From: JAJXWB01 sp965246795
Lineage (GTDB): Bacteria; Pseudomonadota; Alphaproteobacteria; Rhizobiales; Beijerinckiaceae
Direction: 5' to 3'
Assembly: GCA_965246795.1 (NCBI GenBank)
Contig: CBDFFN010000017.1
Span: 62,001-126,000, forward strand
Length of the DNA: 64,000 nt
Of this stretch, positions 24,409 through 32,793 are shown one piece after another (positions within the stretch are counted from its first letter, which is position 1; the number at the start of each line of letters is the position of its first letter). Below the pieces are notes generated by a model. It had not been told where the DNA came from and ran no database searches. It worked only from the letters and a program-made list of their open reading frames with translations. A program made the translations under genes and the position numbers.

Positions 24409-27400
24409 CTATTCGAAGCGCTGCGAGGCGTGCGCAAGCAGCGTGTAGACCTTGCCCGTGTCGGAGATGAGGTAGGACTTCACCACCGATCCGTCGCGAT
24501 CCTCACGACCGATCTCCGCAAGCAGCCGCTCGAACTCCTGCACATAACGATCGACGGAGTCGCGGAACTCACGTTCCGAGCGATAACGGCGGCGAATCTC
24601 CTCGTACGCCTGCTGACCCTGCGCCGAGTAGAGGCGACGGTCGAACATCGCGCGTTCGCCACGCTGATATCGATCCCAGTGATCGGTGACAGCGGAATGA
24701 TCGAGCATGCGGGCGATGTCGAGCGACAGCGCCTCGATCGTATCCGCCGGCGCATTCCCAGCCTTCGGACGCGGACGATCGTTCTTGTTGTCGTCGTCGC
24801 GCGAAGCGCGCGCCAGCAGGTCCGAGAGCCAGCCGGTGCCACGCGCTTGCGGGTTCGTGTTCGCCGCCGGCTCCTGACGACGAGGCTCGGGCCGCTCTTC
24901 GCGACGCGGAGGCGGGGTCTCGGCGCGGGCAGGCGTCGGCGCCTCCGGCCGCACTGCTGGCGGCGCTTCTGGGCGCGTCGGACGGCGCACTTCCACCGTC
25001 GGGCGCGGCGGCGCAGCGACCGTTCGGGGACGCGGGAGTTCGTCGCGCACCGGCAGCGGATCGGGGAGCGTTATGCTCGGCTCCGGACGCCGCGGCCCCG
25101 TTGCGGGCTCGCCTCGCGTCTCGGCACGCGCCGGTGAAGCGTTGGCGGGCTGCGCAACGTCGTAATTGCGACCGGACCGCGCAACGATGTCCGTCAGATC
25201 GTTCAGCGCGCGCACCTGCTCAGCAACGACGCGACGCATGGCGGACGCCTGCTCCGCCGTGTCCTGCGGGAATTCATGCGCACCGCGACGAATCTCCTCG
25301 CGTGTCGCATCGAGCTCGCGCCGGATGTCGGAACCCATGTCGCGCATCTCGGTGACGGCGGCGGCGAAGCGCTGCGTCCCCTCCTGCAACAAGCGTGACA
25401 TTTCCTCGTTCGCTTGATCGTAAGCCGAGCGCATCGCAGCGGCCGTGCGCTCGCGCTCACGGCCCGTTGCGGCGCGCACGCTGGCGAAACGTTCCTCGAC
25501 GGTATCGACGGTCGACTGCGTCGCCTCGTTAAGGAATGTGCCGACCTCGCGCGCCCGCGTCTCGGCTTGCGTGAAAGCCGTATCGACGAGACCGTTGAAG
25601 GACGTGAGGACATTCTCGAAGTCCTCGCGACGACGTTCGAGGTTGGCGAAGAGTTCTTCGAGCGCCGCGCGACGCGCGCCGAGCGCATCGTCGACCGCGC
25701 TCTGCATCCGCGCGAATTCGCTTGTGCTCTGTGCCAGCGCGTCGTTGTGCGACGCGATCGCGTCCGACACCTGGCGCGCATCGCCGACCACGTTGGCGGC
25801 GGACATGCCGACATGCTGAACGTCGGCGGAGACCTTCTCCATCGCCGAACGCAAGCTCGCAAGCTGGCCACCGAGCGAATGCTCGATCGACGCGAGACCG
25901 GCGCCCGCCTGTTCGATGACCGTCTGCAAGGACAGATGCATGTTGGTGAGGCGATCGACGACAGTCGTCATTTCGCCGCGCACCTGGTCGCTGAGACCAG
26001 CGAGCCGGCCCACCGACTCGTTGGCGCTGTAGTCGAGCGCATGGCGTAGCGCATGCGTCGACTGGTCCAGCACTGCCGCCAGTTCCGCCTGCTTGCGCGA
26101 AATCTCTTCGACGATCGTCGTGCCGCGCGTTTCGAGCGTATTGGTGACGAGTTCGCCGACTGTCGCCAGTTCGCGCGAAATGTCGCTGCCACGCGCCGTT
26201 AGCGCATCGGCGACGAGGACGCCCTTCGTGTCGAAAATCTCGTGCAGCTCGTTGGCGCGCGCGGCGAGCGTTTCCGCCAATGCCTCGCCGCGTATGCTGA
26301 TCGACTCGTGCAGACCGTCGAGGTTTCCACGCACGGCTGCTTCGATCTGCGCGACGCGCGAGGTGAGCGCCTGGCCGAGGTCACCGGTTCGCGCATGCAG
26401 CGTGATGTCGAGTTCGCGCCGGCCCTCGCTGAGGATGGATGCGATCTCCTGCATCCGGGCGCTAAGCGTTTCCATGATTGAACGCGTGCGGGCGTCGAAC
26501 TCCTGCGAGCGTCCGTCGAGAAGGCCGGCGAACACACGTCCGTGCTCTTCGACTGTCGCGGCCACTTCTGCCGCACGCTGCGAGAGATTGTCGGCCGCGG
26601 CCGCCGTCGTTTCCGTGGAGCGCTGCTCGAAGGCTTCGACATGCGCACCCCAGGCGCGTGTGAGTTCGTCGGCCTGCGCGGCCAGACGCTCGCTGAGCTC
26701 GTTGCCATGTACCGTGACCGCTTCTTCCACGGCCGTGAGGTGGCCGGCGACTTCGCCCGTGAAGCGCCGCGAATGCGTCTCGATGCGATCGGTCAGCAAT
26801 GCGCTCTGCTCGCGGATACGGCCTTCGGCCGCTTCCAACCGCCCGACGAGATCCTGTGCGATGCGCTCGCCGCTCTCGACGAGATGCGCTGCGGTTTCGC
26901 TGCGGCTCTCGTCGATGGCGATCCCGAAGGCATCCAGTGCGCGTGCGAGGTCGTCGAGCGCTGCCTGACCGGCCTGCGCCATCGCCGCCGCCGTCGCGTC
27001 GCCGCGACGTGTCAGCGCCTCGTCGATCCCGGCGAGCTTCGCCGCGATCGTCTCGTTGACACGGTCGCCATGCGTGCCGATGGCATCGACGGCGTCGGTT
27101 GCGGTGCGCTCGAAACGATCGTGCATCGTGCCGGCGTGGAGCTGGATCGCGCTGACAGCGCGCTCCGACACCGAACGGAAATGATCGCCGATGGCGCCTG
27201 CGCGTTCGGCAAAGGTCTGCGTCGAACCCTCGACCTGCGCCGCAAGCTCGCGAGAAAGTTGCGCGGAACGATCGGCGAAGTTTTGCGTCGCGCTATCGGC
27301 CCTGTCGGCAAGTTCGCGCGAAAGTTTCGTCGAATGGTCAGCGTAGGCGTTCTGCGCGTTCATCGTCGCGGCGGCGAAAGCCACCTGTGCGGTTGTTGCG

Positions 27401-29799
27401 GTCTCGGCGATACGCGCTGTGAAGGCGTCGCGATGTCCGGCCATTTCCGTACCGGCGACGCGGATCGTCTCGTCCAGACGCGAATGCGCAGCATCCGTGT
27501 GCTCTGTAAACGTAACATGCGCCGCATCGACCGTATCGGCGAGCCGCGTGCGCACGCGCTCGGCATGCGTGTCGAATGCCTCCGAGGCGCTCGTCACGCT
27601 CTCGTCGACATGCGTCGCGAGCGACGCAGCATAATCGCCGAAGCGCGCGGCGGCCGTCGTCACGGCGTCCGAGAAATGCTCGCTTGCTTTCTCGTGATGT
27701 GCGTCGAGCGTTTCGCGCGCCTGCACGGCGGCCGTGTCGAGCGTCTGGGCTAGACGATCCCCACGCGCGGTGACGATCTCGTCGGCCTCGGTGAGGTGGC
27801 GCGAGAAAAGCTGCTCTACGTTTGTTGCGGCCTGACCGAGCGTTTCAGCCAAACGATCGCCGCGCGTGGAAACGATCTCGTCGGCCTCCGTCAGATGGCG
27901 CGAGAAGAGCTGCTCGACATTTGTTGCGGCTTGACCGAGCGTTTCGGCCAAACGATCACCTCGCGTGGAAACGATCTCGTCGGCCTCCGTCAGATGGCGC
28001 GAGAAGAGCTGCTCGACATTTGTTGCGGCTTGACCGAGCGTTTCGGCCAAACGATCACCTCGCGTGGAAACGATCTCGTCGGCCTCCGTCAGATGGCGCG
28101 AGAAGAGCTGCTCGACATTTGTTGCGGCTTGACCGAGCGTTTCGGCCAAACGATCACCTCGCGTGGAAACGATCTCGTCGGCCTCGGTGAGATGACGTGC
28201 GAACAATCCCTCGACATGCGTGGCGGCCTGGCCGAGCGTTTCCGCAAGACGGTCGCCGCGCGATGTAACGATGCCATCGGCTTCGGTAAGATGATGTGTA
28301 AAGAGCTCCTCGGTGCGTGTCGCGGCATCGCCGAGCGCGCGCACGAGCCGCTCCTCCTGCGACGTCACCAGCCCCTGCGTGTCGGCCGCGTGCTGTGCGA
28401 ACAGACCTTCGAGACGGCCCGACGTTTCGGCAAGCGATGTCTCGAGTGCATGGCCGTGAACCGTGACGGTCTCGTGCAGGCGATTGCCGGTCTGCGAAAG
28501 ACGTTCGACGACGCCGTCGCCCTGCGAGCCGATGACTTCGCCGATCTGCGCACCCATGTCGCCAATACGCACGACAATGTCTTCACCGCGCTTCTGGAGG
28601 TCGTCGGCGAGAGTCTGGCCGCGTGAAAAGAGCTGCTGGCTTGCATCATCGAGACGCGTGAACAGCGTGTGCGAAATCGAATCGCTCGTTTCGGCAAGGC
28701 CACGCGAAACATCGGCACCGGAATTGCGTAGTTCCGCAACGAGACGTTCGCCAGTCGCGGCGAGCGTCGTAGAAACTTCACCCGTCTTAGCGTCCAGCGA
28801 ACGCGTAACCTCGGCGCCGGCGTCGATGACGCTGGTCGAGAGGCGTACCGATGTGGCAGCGAGATCCTGCGCGAAGTTTTCGTGCGCGTTGGTCATCGCG
28901 GAACGCACCTTCTCGGCGTTGACGACGATCGCCTCGCGCTCGCTCGCAAGCGCCTCGATCAGACCACGGATGCGGCGCTCGTTTTCGGAATAGGAGCGCT
29001 CCAGCGTCGCGACCTCGGAGCGAACGACGGTTTCGAGTTCGCTGGCGCGGCCAAGCGCGCGCTCGATCCCGTCGCCCATCGACGCGACTTCGCGGCGAAT
29101 GGCCTGCGACAGCGTCATCACCTGCTCTGTCGCTGCGGTCTCCGGCTCCGCAAGGCGGATCGCGACCTCGGTCATCGACTGCGCGGTCAGACGCAGCTCC
29201 TGTGCGCGGCGCGCCATCATGGCCACCGTCCAGAAAAAGGCGATCGGCCCTAGGAGGGCGAGAATTGCCAGCGCCGGTTCGATACGGGTGACGTCGGCGG
29301 CGTTGAGGAGCGTGGCGCGATGGGTCGAGGCATAGACGGCCCAGATTGCCGCCCAGCCGACTGATAAAAGGGTCGCTACGACGAGCGGCGTCCGGTTTGG
29401 CCGGACCTGCATTGCCTGCAGAATCTGGCCGACAGTGCGGCGATCGTCATTGGCGGGGTATGCGGCCGGTGCGGCCGGTGGTGCGACGCGGCCCGTGACC
29501 TCCGGCGCCGAAACGGTCGTCACCGGAGGGGCGGAAGCGGTTTCGATAGGCGGGGCTTCGTGCCCGGATGCGGCGTGCGAATCGAATGGCCCCGCCAATT
29601 CGCCGTCCCCAATTTGCGGCAGCCGGGCGTTGTGCTGGGCGGAATCATTGGCGCTCTTGGGCAGACCAAACGCCACCGAGCCGACGCCACTCGGCTTGTC
29701 GCTTTCGGATTTTGTGTCTTCGGCGGGAAGCTGCAGCGCTTCTTCGATGGCCGACAGAGCCGCCTCGGCGGCTTCCTGCGCTTTCGTCTGCGATGCCAT
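24409..29799 (-). CDS. Giant coiled-coil growth-pole-ring-like protein (GPR/RgsE type)
   Basis: 1796 residues. The N-terminus is Pro/Ala-rich and cytoplasmic, with two membrane segments (about 138-157 and 174-196). An apolipoprotein-like helical region of roughly 1400 residues follows, built on 11/33-residue periodicity (VSTRGDRLAETLGQAATNVE repeats), then a Pro-rich linker and a conserved globular C-terminus ending YLISDTGKVYTLLAHASQRFE. Size, topology, and the region SYSENERRIRGLIEALASER match the GPR (Agrobacterium) and RgsE (Sinorhizobium) proteins that form a ring at the growing pole and are needed for unipolar growth in Hyphomicrobiales. The ATG at 29799 begins MASQTKAQEAAEAA. Three identical 99-bp repeats encode residues about 546-645. 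A CtrA-like box lies about 57 bp upstream. Confidence 0.82.
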   Translation of the reverse strand: MASQTKAQEAAEAALSAIEEALQLPAEDTKSESDKPSGVGSVAFGLPKSANDSAQHNARLPQIGDGELAGPFDSHAASGHEAPPIETASAPPVTTVSAPEVTGRVAPPAAPAAYPANDDRRTVGQILQAMQVRPNRTPLVVATLLSVGWAAIWAVYASTHRATLLNAADVTRIEPALAILALLGPIAFFWTVAMMARRAQELRLTAQSMTEVAIRLAEPETAATEQVMTLSQAIRREVASMGDGIERALGRASELETVVRSEVATLERSYSENERRIRGLIEALASEREAIVVNAEKVRSAMTNAHENFAQDLAATSVRLSTSVIDAGAEVTRSLDAKTGEVSTTLAATGERLVAELRNSGADVSRGLAETSDSISHTLFTRLDDASQQLFSRGQTLADDLQKRGEDIVVRIGDMGAQIGEVIGSQGDGVVERLSQTGNRLHETVTVHGHALETSLAETSGRLEGLFAQHAADTQGLVTSQEERLVRALGDAATRTEELFTHHLTEADGIVTSRGDRLAETLGQAATHVEGLFARHLTEADEIVSTRGDRLAETLGQAATNVEQLFSRHLTEADEIVSTRGDRLAETLGQAATNVEQLFSRHLTEADEIVSTRGDRLAETLGQAATNVEQLFSRHLTEADEIVSTRGDRLAETLGQAATNVEQLFSRHLTEADEIVTARGDRLAQTLDTAAVQARETLDAHHEKASEHFSDAVTTAAARFGDYAASLATHVDESVTSASEAFDTHAERVRTRLADTVDAAHVTFTEHTDAAHSRLDETIRVAGTEMAGHRDAFTARIAETATTAQVAFAAATMNAQNAYADHSTKLSRELADRADSATQNFADRSAQLSRELAAQVEGSTQTFAERAGAIGDHFRSVSERAVSAIQLHAGTMHDRFERTATDAVDAIGTHGDRVNETIAAKLAGIDEALTRRGDATAAAMAQAGQAALDDLARALDAFGIAIDESRSETAAHLVESGERIAQDLVGRLEAAEGRIREQSALLTDRIETHSRRFTGEVAGHLTAVEEAVTVHGNELSERLAAQADELTRAWGAHVEAFEQRSTETTAAAADNLSQRAAEVAATVEEHGRVFAGLLDGRSQEFDARTRSIMETLSARMQEIASILSEGRRELDITLHARTGDLGQALTSRVAQIEAAVRGNLDGLHESISIRGEALAETLAARANELHEIFDTKGVLVADALTARGSDISRELATVGELVTNTLETRGTTIVEEISRKQAELAAVLDQSTHALRHALDYSANESVGRLAGLSDQVRGEMTTVVDRLTNMHLSLQTVIEQAGAGLASIEHSLGGQLASLRSAMEKVSADVQHVGMSAANVVGDARQVSDAIASHNDALAQSTSEFARMQSAVDDALGARRAALEELFANLERRREDFENVLTSFNGLVDTAFTQAETRAREVGTFLNEATQSTVDTVEERFASVRAATGRERERTAAAMRSAYDQANEEMSRLLQEGTQRFAAAVTEMRDMGSDIRRELDATREEIRRGAHEFPQDTAEQASAMRRVVAEQVRALNDLTDIVARSGRNYDVAQPANASPARAETRGEPATGPRRPEPSITLPDPLPVRDELPRPRTVAAPPRPTVEVRRPTRPEAPPAVRPEAPTPARAETPPPRREERPEPRRQEPAANTNPQARGTGWLSDLLARASRDDDNKNDRPRPKAGNAPADTIEALSLDIARMLDHSAVTDHWDRYQRGERAMFDRRLYSAQGQQAYEEIRRRYRSEREFRDSVDRYVQEFERLLAEIGREDRDGSVVKSYLISDTGKVYTLLAHASQRFE
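27866..28162. repeat. Three identical tandem 99-bp repeats inside the GPR-like gene
   Basis: Copies at 27866-27964, 27965-28063 and 28064-28162 are identical base for base by eye. Flanking units at 27767-27865 and 28163-28261 share the 99-bp phase but are diverged. Each unit encodes 33 residues (three undecads). Identity including third codon positions indicates a recent duplication or gene conversion. There are no spacers, so this is not a CRISPR array. Confidence 0.95.
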
Positions 29800-29855
29800 T
29801 GATACTCGCCGCCTCACACTCGTAAGCCAAGATTTGGCCCACACGCCGCCAAACG

Positions 29856-29870
29856 TTAACCAATTGTTAC
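29856..29870. promoter_or_regulatory. CtrA-like box between the GPR-like gene and the Hpt gene
   Basis: TTAACCAATTGTTAC fits TTAA-N7-TTAC, including the TTAACC common at CtrA sites. It lies about 57 bp upstream of the GPR-like ATG and about 130 bp upstream of the divergent Hpt gene. Control of polar-growth protein synthesis by the cell cycle is a reasonable inference. Confidence 0.45.
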
Positions 29871-29997
29871 ACTACTCTCTCCGGCACTCGATTGGAACGT
29901 CAGCTGTGCCGCACGTCGAAACAGCGTTAACGCGCCCTTCAACTTGTTGGCCCAGCTTCGACATCCGGCACGGAGCGAAAGGGCGATTCGCGTGAGC

Positions 29998-30381
29998 ATG
30001 ACCGCAGTTCTCGTAGCGGAAAGCGCCCCCACTCCACAGGATGGCGACGAGTTTCACTGCGTGCTCGATCTCGTTCATCTTTCGCGACAGACGCTCGGCG
30101 ATCGTGACCTCGAGACGGAACTGCTCGAACTCTTCGATCGTCAGGCCGCCAACGCACTCGCCCGTCTCTGCGGCCCGGCAAACCCGAAGCCAGGGTCGTC
30201 GGCCGACATCGCCCACATGCTGAAGGGATCAGCCCGCGCGATCGGCGCTTTCGGCGTGGCAGCCGCGGCCGGTGATCTGGAACAGGCCCTGCGCGACGGC
30301 AGGTCCGCCTCTACACCGCTCGAAGCGCTGGCGAGCGCAGTGGCGGACGCGCGCCACACAATAGCGAGCCTGCTGCGTTAG
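29998..30381 (+). CDS. Hpt-domain phosphotransfer protein
   Basis: 127 residues, mainly one histidine-phosphotransfer four-helix bundle. The phospho-acceptor motif is AHMLKGSARAIGAFGV (H73). An acidic helix LETELLELFDRQAANAL precedes it and DLEQALRDG follows, as in other stand-alone Hpt proteins. It lacks a kinase or receiver domain, and its partners are not encoded next to it. The gene diverges from the GPR-like gene, sharing a promoter region with a CtrA-like box. A GTG two codons upstream is a possible alternative start. Confidence 0.8.
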   Translation: MTAVLVAESAPTPQDGDEFHCVLDLVHLSRQTLGDRDLETELLELFDRQAANALARLCGPANPKPGSSADIAHMLKGSARAIGAFGVAAAAGDLEQALRDGRSASTPLEALASAVADARHTIASLLR

Positions 30382-30480
30382 GCACTTGCAGGGGCTCGTG
30401 GCTCTCGCCAAACTTTTTAGAGGACGTTAAAGGAGACGGCCGTTTCCGGCCCGTTTCCGTCTGACGAAAGCCTCGCCCGC

Positions 30481-30801
30481 ATGCCCAAGATCACGTTCGT
30501 GGATTCCTCCGGTCGATCGCGCACGGTCGATGGCGAGGACGGGTCCACCGTGATGGAGACCGCGCTGCGCGGCTCCGTTCCCGAAATCCTCGCCGAATGC
30601 GGTGGCGCCTGCGCCTGCGCGACGTGCCACGTCTATGTCGACGACGCCTGGATCGAAAAGACCGGTAAGGCGACAGCAATGGAAGAAGACATGCTCGACT
30701 TCGCCTTCGAGGTGAAGCCGACCTCGCGCCTGTCATGCCAGATCAAGATCAAGCCCGACCTCGACGGCCTCGTGGTGACGACGCCCGGCAAGCAGGGCTG
30801 A
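30481..30801 (+). CDS. Adrenodoxin-type [2Fe-2S] ferredoxin
   Basis: 106 residues with the vertebrate/alphaproteobacterial-type ligand spacing C40-x5-C46-x2-C49 and C86, in ECGGACACATCHVYVDD and TSRLSCQIKI. It most resembles FdVI/FdxB-like ferredoxins that serve in Fe-S assembly or donate electrons to P450 and oxygenases. The gene for a ferredoxin reductase starts 2 bp after its stop, so the two form an electron-transfer unit (NADPH to reductase to ferredoxin). The terminal acceptor is not in the window. Confidence 0.93.
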   Translation: MPKITFVDSSGRSRTVDGEDGSTVMETALRGSVPEILAECGGACACATCHVYVDDAWIEKTGKATAMEEDMLDFAFEVKPTSRLSCQIKIKPDLDGLVVTTPGKQG

Positions 30802-30803
30802 CC

Positions 30804-31841
30804 ATGAGTGATGTGATCCAGACCGACGTCGTCGTTGTCGGCGCCGGCCCGACCGGGCTTTTCGCGGTTTTCGAGCTCGGCTTGCTCGACATCAAGGCGC
30901 ATCTCATCGACATCCTGCCCCGCGCCGGCGGGCAGTGTTCCGAACTCTATCCGGAGAAGCCGATCTACGACATTCCCGGCTTCCCCATCGTCACGGGCCA
31001 GGGCCTCGTCGACAATCTGATGAAGCAGATCGAGCCGTTCCATCCAACGTTCCATTACGGCGAGATGGTCGAAGCGCTGAATGCCACGGGCGACGGCGAG
31101 AAGCCGTCCTTTCGCATCACGACGGATGCCGGCAAGACCTTCGAGTGCAAGGCTGTGATGGTGGCGGCGGGCGGCGGTTCGTTCCAGCCGAAGAAGCCGC
31201 CGATTGCGGGCATCGACGCCTACGAGGGCAAATCCGTCTTCTATTCCGTGCGCCGCATGGAGGATTTCCGCGACAAGAACGTGCTGATCGTCGGCGGTGG
31301 CGATTCCGCGCTCGACTGGACGCTCAACCTGCATCCCGTCGCCAAGCGCATCACGCTGCTACATCGGCGCGACGATTTCCGCGCCGCGCCACATTCGGTC
31401 AACGCGATGCGCGATCTCGTCGCCGAGGGCAAGATGGACCTCGCCATCGGCCAGGTCGGCGGCATCAAGGGTGCCGACGGACAACTCGAGACCGCAACGA
31501 TCAAGGGCAACGACGGGTCGCTGCACGACATCGCCTGCGAGCGCATGATGCCGTTCTTCGGGCTAACGATGAAGCTCGGGCCGATCGCCGACTGGGGCCT
31601 GTCGCTTCATGAGAACCTTGTGCCGGTCGATACGGAGAAATTCGAGACGAGCACGCCGGGCATTTTCGCCGTCGGCGACATCAACGTCTATCCCGGCAAG
31701 TTGAAGCTCATCTTATCGGGCTTTCACGAGACGGCGCTCGCGGCGCAGAAGATTCACCGCTACGTTTATCCCGACAAGAAGCTGCTGTTTCAATACACGA
31801 CGTCGTCGACGAATTTGCAGAAGAAGCTTGGCGTCAGCTGA
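30804..31841 (+). CDS. Ferredoxin-NADP+ reductase, thioredoxin-reductase-like type
   Basis: 345 residues. The FAD motif is VVVGAGPTGLFAVFELGLL and the NADPH motif is VLIVGGGDSALDW followed by HRRDDFRAAP; the C-terminal FAD contact is GIFAVGDINVYPGKLKLI. There is no CxxC, so it is not a disulfide reductase. GQCSELYPEKPIYDIPGFP and the YPDKKLLFQYTTSS tail match the TrxR-like ferredoxin reductases of Bacillus YumC, Chlorobium and Rhodopseudomonas. The upstream ferredoxin is its probable substrate. The ATG lies within the ferredoxin operon. Confidence 0.92.
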   Translation: MSDVIQTDVVVVGAGPTGLFAVFELGLLDIKAHLIDILPRAGGQCSELYPEKPIYDIPGFPIVTGQGLVDNLMKQIEPFHPTFHYGEMVEALNATGDGEKPSFRITTDAGKTFECKAVMVAAGGGSFQPKKPPIAGIDAYEGKSVFYSVRRMEDFRDKNVLIVGGGDSALDWTLNLHPVAKRITLLHRRDDFRAAPHSVNAMRDLVAEGKMDLAIGQVGGIKGADGQLETATIKGNDGSLHDIACERMMPFFGLTMKLGPIADWGLSLHENLVPVDTEKFETSTPGIFAVGDINVYPGKLKLILSGFHETALAAQKIHRYVYPDKKLLFQYTTSSTNLQKKLGVS

Positions 31842-31862
31842 CGCAATTCGCTTTGTGCTCCT

Positions 31863-31960
31863 CGTCATTGCGAGGACGCAGGCGACGAAGCAATCCATCC
31901 ACAGACGTTAGGAGATGGATCGCCACGTCGCTTATTAAAGCAATGCTCCTCGCGATGACG
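31863..31960. repeat. Interspersed palindromic repeat, copy 1 (CGTCATTGCGAG family)
   Basis: The ends CGTCATTGCGAGGA and TCCTCGCGATGACG are near-perfect inverted arms, and the interior carries GAAGCAATCCATCC against GGAGATGGAT. A second member lies at 55282-55378. It fills the gap between a reductase gene and a convergent phosphatase gene and could fold into a long hairpin in either transcript. Confidence 0.8.
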
Positions 31961-31983
31961 GGCTCGTCTGAACGCAGCCAACA

Positions 31984-32784
31984 TCAGAACGCGTTCGTTC
32001 CGTCCGTGCTAATTACGTTGATCGCGTCGAGCTCCAGCACTGCGCAACTCAGGACTCCCGTCTTGTAAGCACCGGTATCGACGTTGACGCGGTTCTTGCG
32101 CACGTCGGGCGCGGACACGGGCGTATGTCCGTGCACGACGATGCGTCCGAAGTCCTCTTTGCTTCGCAGAAAATCGTTGCGGATCCAGATGAGGTCTTCC
32201 CTCTCCTGCTTCAGCACGGGCACGCCCGGCCGCACACCGGCATGACAGAAGAAATACGGCGGTCGGTCGTAGAAGAAGGCCAGTCCGTTTAACAACGCGC
32301 GATGCGCCGCGGGCATGCGCGTTTCGAGCCGATCGCGCGCAGCATCGATCCAAGCACGGCCGGGGATTTCGGTCGGCTCGATCCCATAGGAACGCAAGGA
32401 TTCCCAGCCGCCGAAACTGCGCAGCGCCTCGGAAACATCCGCCCCATCGAGAAATTCGAGAAAGACCGACTCGTGATTGCCCATCAGCGCGGTGGTCGGT
32501 GGAAGATCGGGGGCGGGAAAGGCGAGACGATCGAGCACGCCGCTCGTGTCGGGTCCACGATCGACGTAGTCCCCGAGATAGACGATCTCCGCCTTTGCCG
32601 GTCGCCCGCGCAGGTCGGCGCGAATGACGTCGTGCATCGCATCGAGGAGATGCGCGCAGCCGTGAAGATCGCCGATCGCATAGACGCGCTCACCATCGGC
32701 AAGCGGTTGGCCGCCTTCGTCTTCGATCGTCGCTTCCGGTCCGCGCGGCGAGCCGAACAGTCGCGACAGGAAACCGCCGGCCAT
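31984..32784 (-). CDS. PPP-family metallophosphatase (serine/threonine or diadenosine-type)
   Basis: 266 residues with all PPP-family metal-site motifs: GDLHG (38-42), GDYVDRG (71-77), GNHE (102-105), CHAGVRPGV and VHGHTPVS. Bacterial relatives dephosphorylate Ser/Thr/Tyr-phosphoproteins or hydrolyse Ap4A-like nucleotides; the length and lack of extra domains resemble PrpA/ApaH-like soluble enzymes. Its start is about 10 bp after the stop of the molybdenum hydroxylase gene, so the two may be co-transcribed. Substrate unknown. Confidence 0.88.
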   Translation of the reverse strand: MAGGFLSRLFGSPRGPEATIEDEGGQPLADGERVYAIGDLHGCAHLLDAMHDVIRADLRGRPAKAEIVYLGDYVDRGPDTSGVLDRLAFPAPDLPPTTALMGNHESVFLEFLDGADVSEALRSFGGWESLRSYGIEPTEIPGRAWIDAARDRLETRMPAAHRALLNGLAFFYDRPPYFFCHAGVRPGVPVLKQEREDLIWIRNDFLRSKEDFGRIVVHGHTPVSAPDVRKNRVNVDTGAYKTGVLSCAVLELDAINVISTDGTNAF

Positions 32785-32793
32785 CCGCTGCGC

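Noticed and set aside
27767..28261. CRISPR-like array
   Set aside because: The repeats are 99 bp, directly abutting, with no spacers, in frame with a long coding sequence and with no cas genes nearby.
27796..28626. Plus-strand repetitive 276-codon frame inside the GPR-like gene
   Set aside because: It is the antisense image of the 99-bp repeats; the minus strand encodes a continuous 1796-residue protein with conserved ends.
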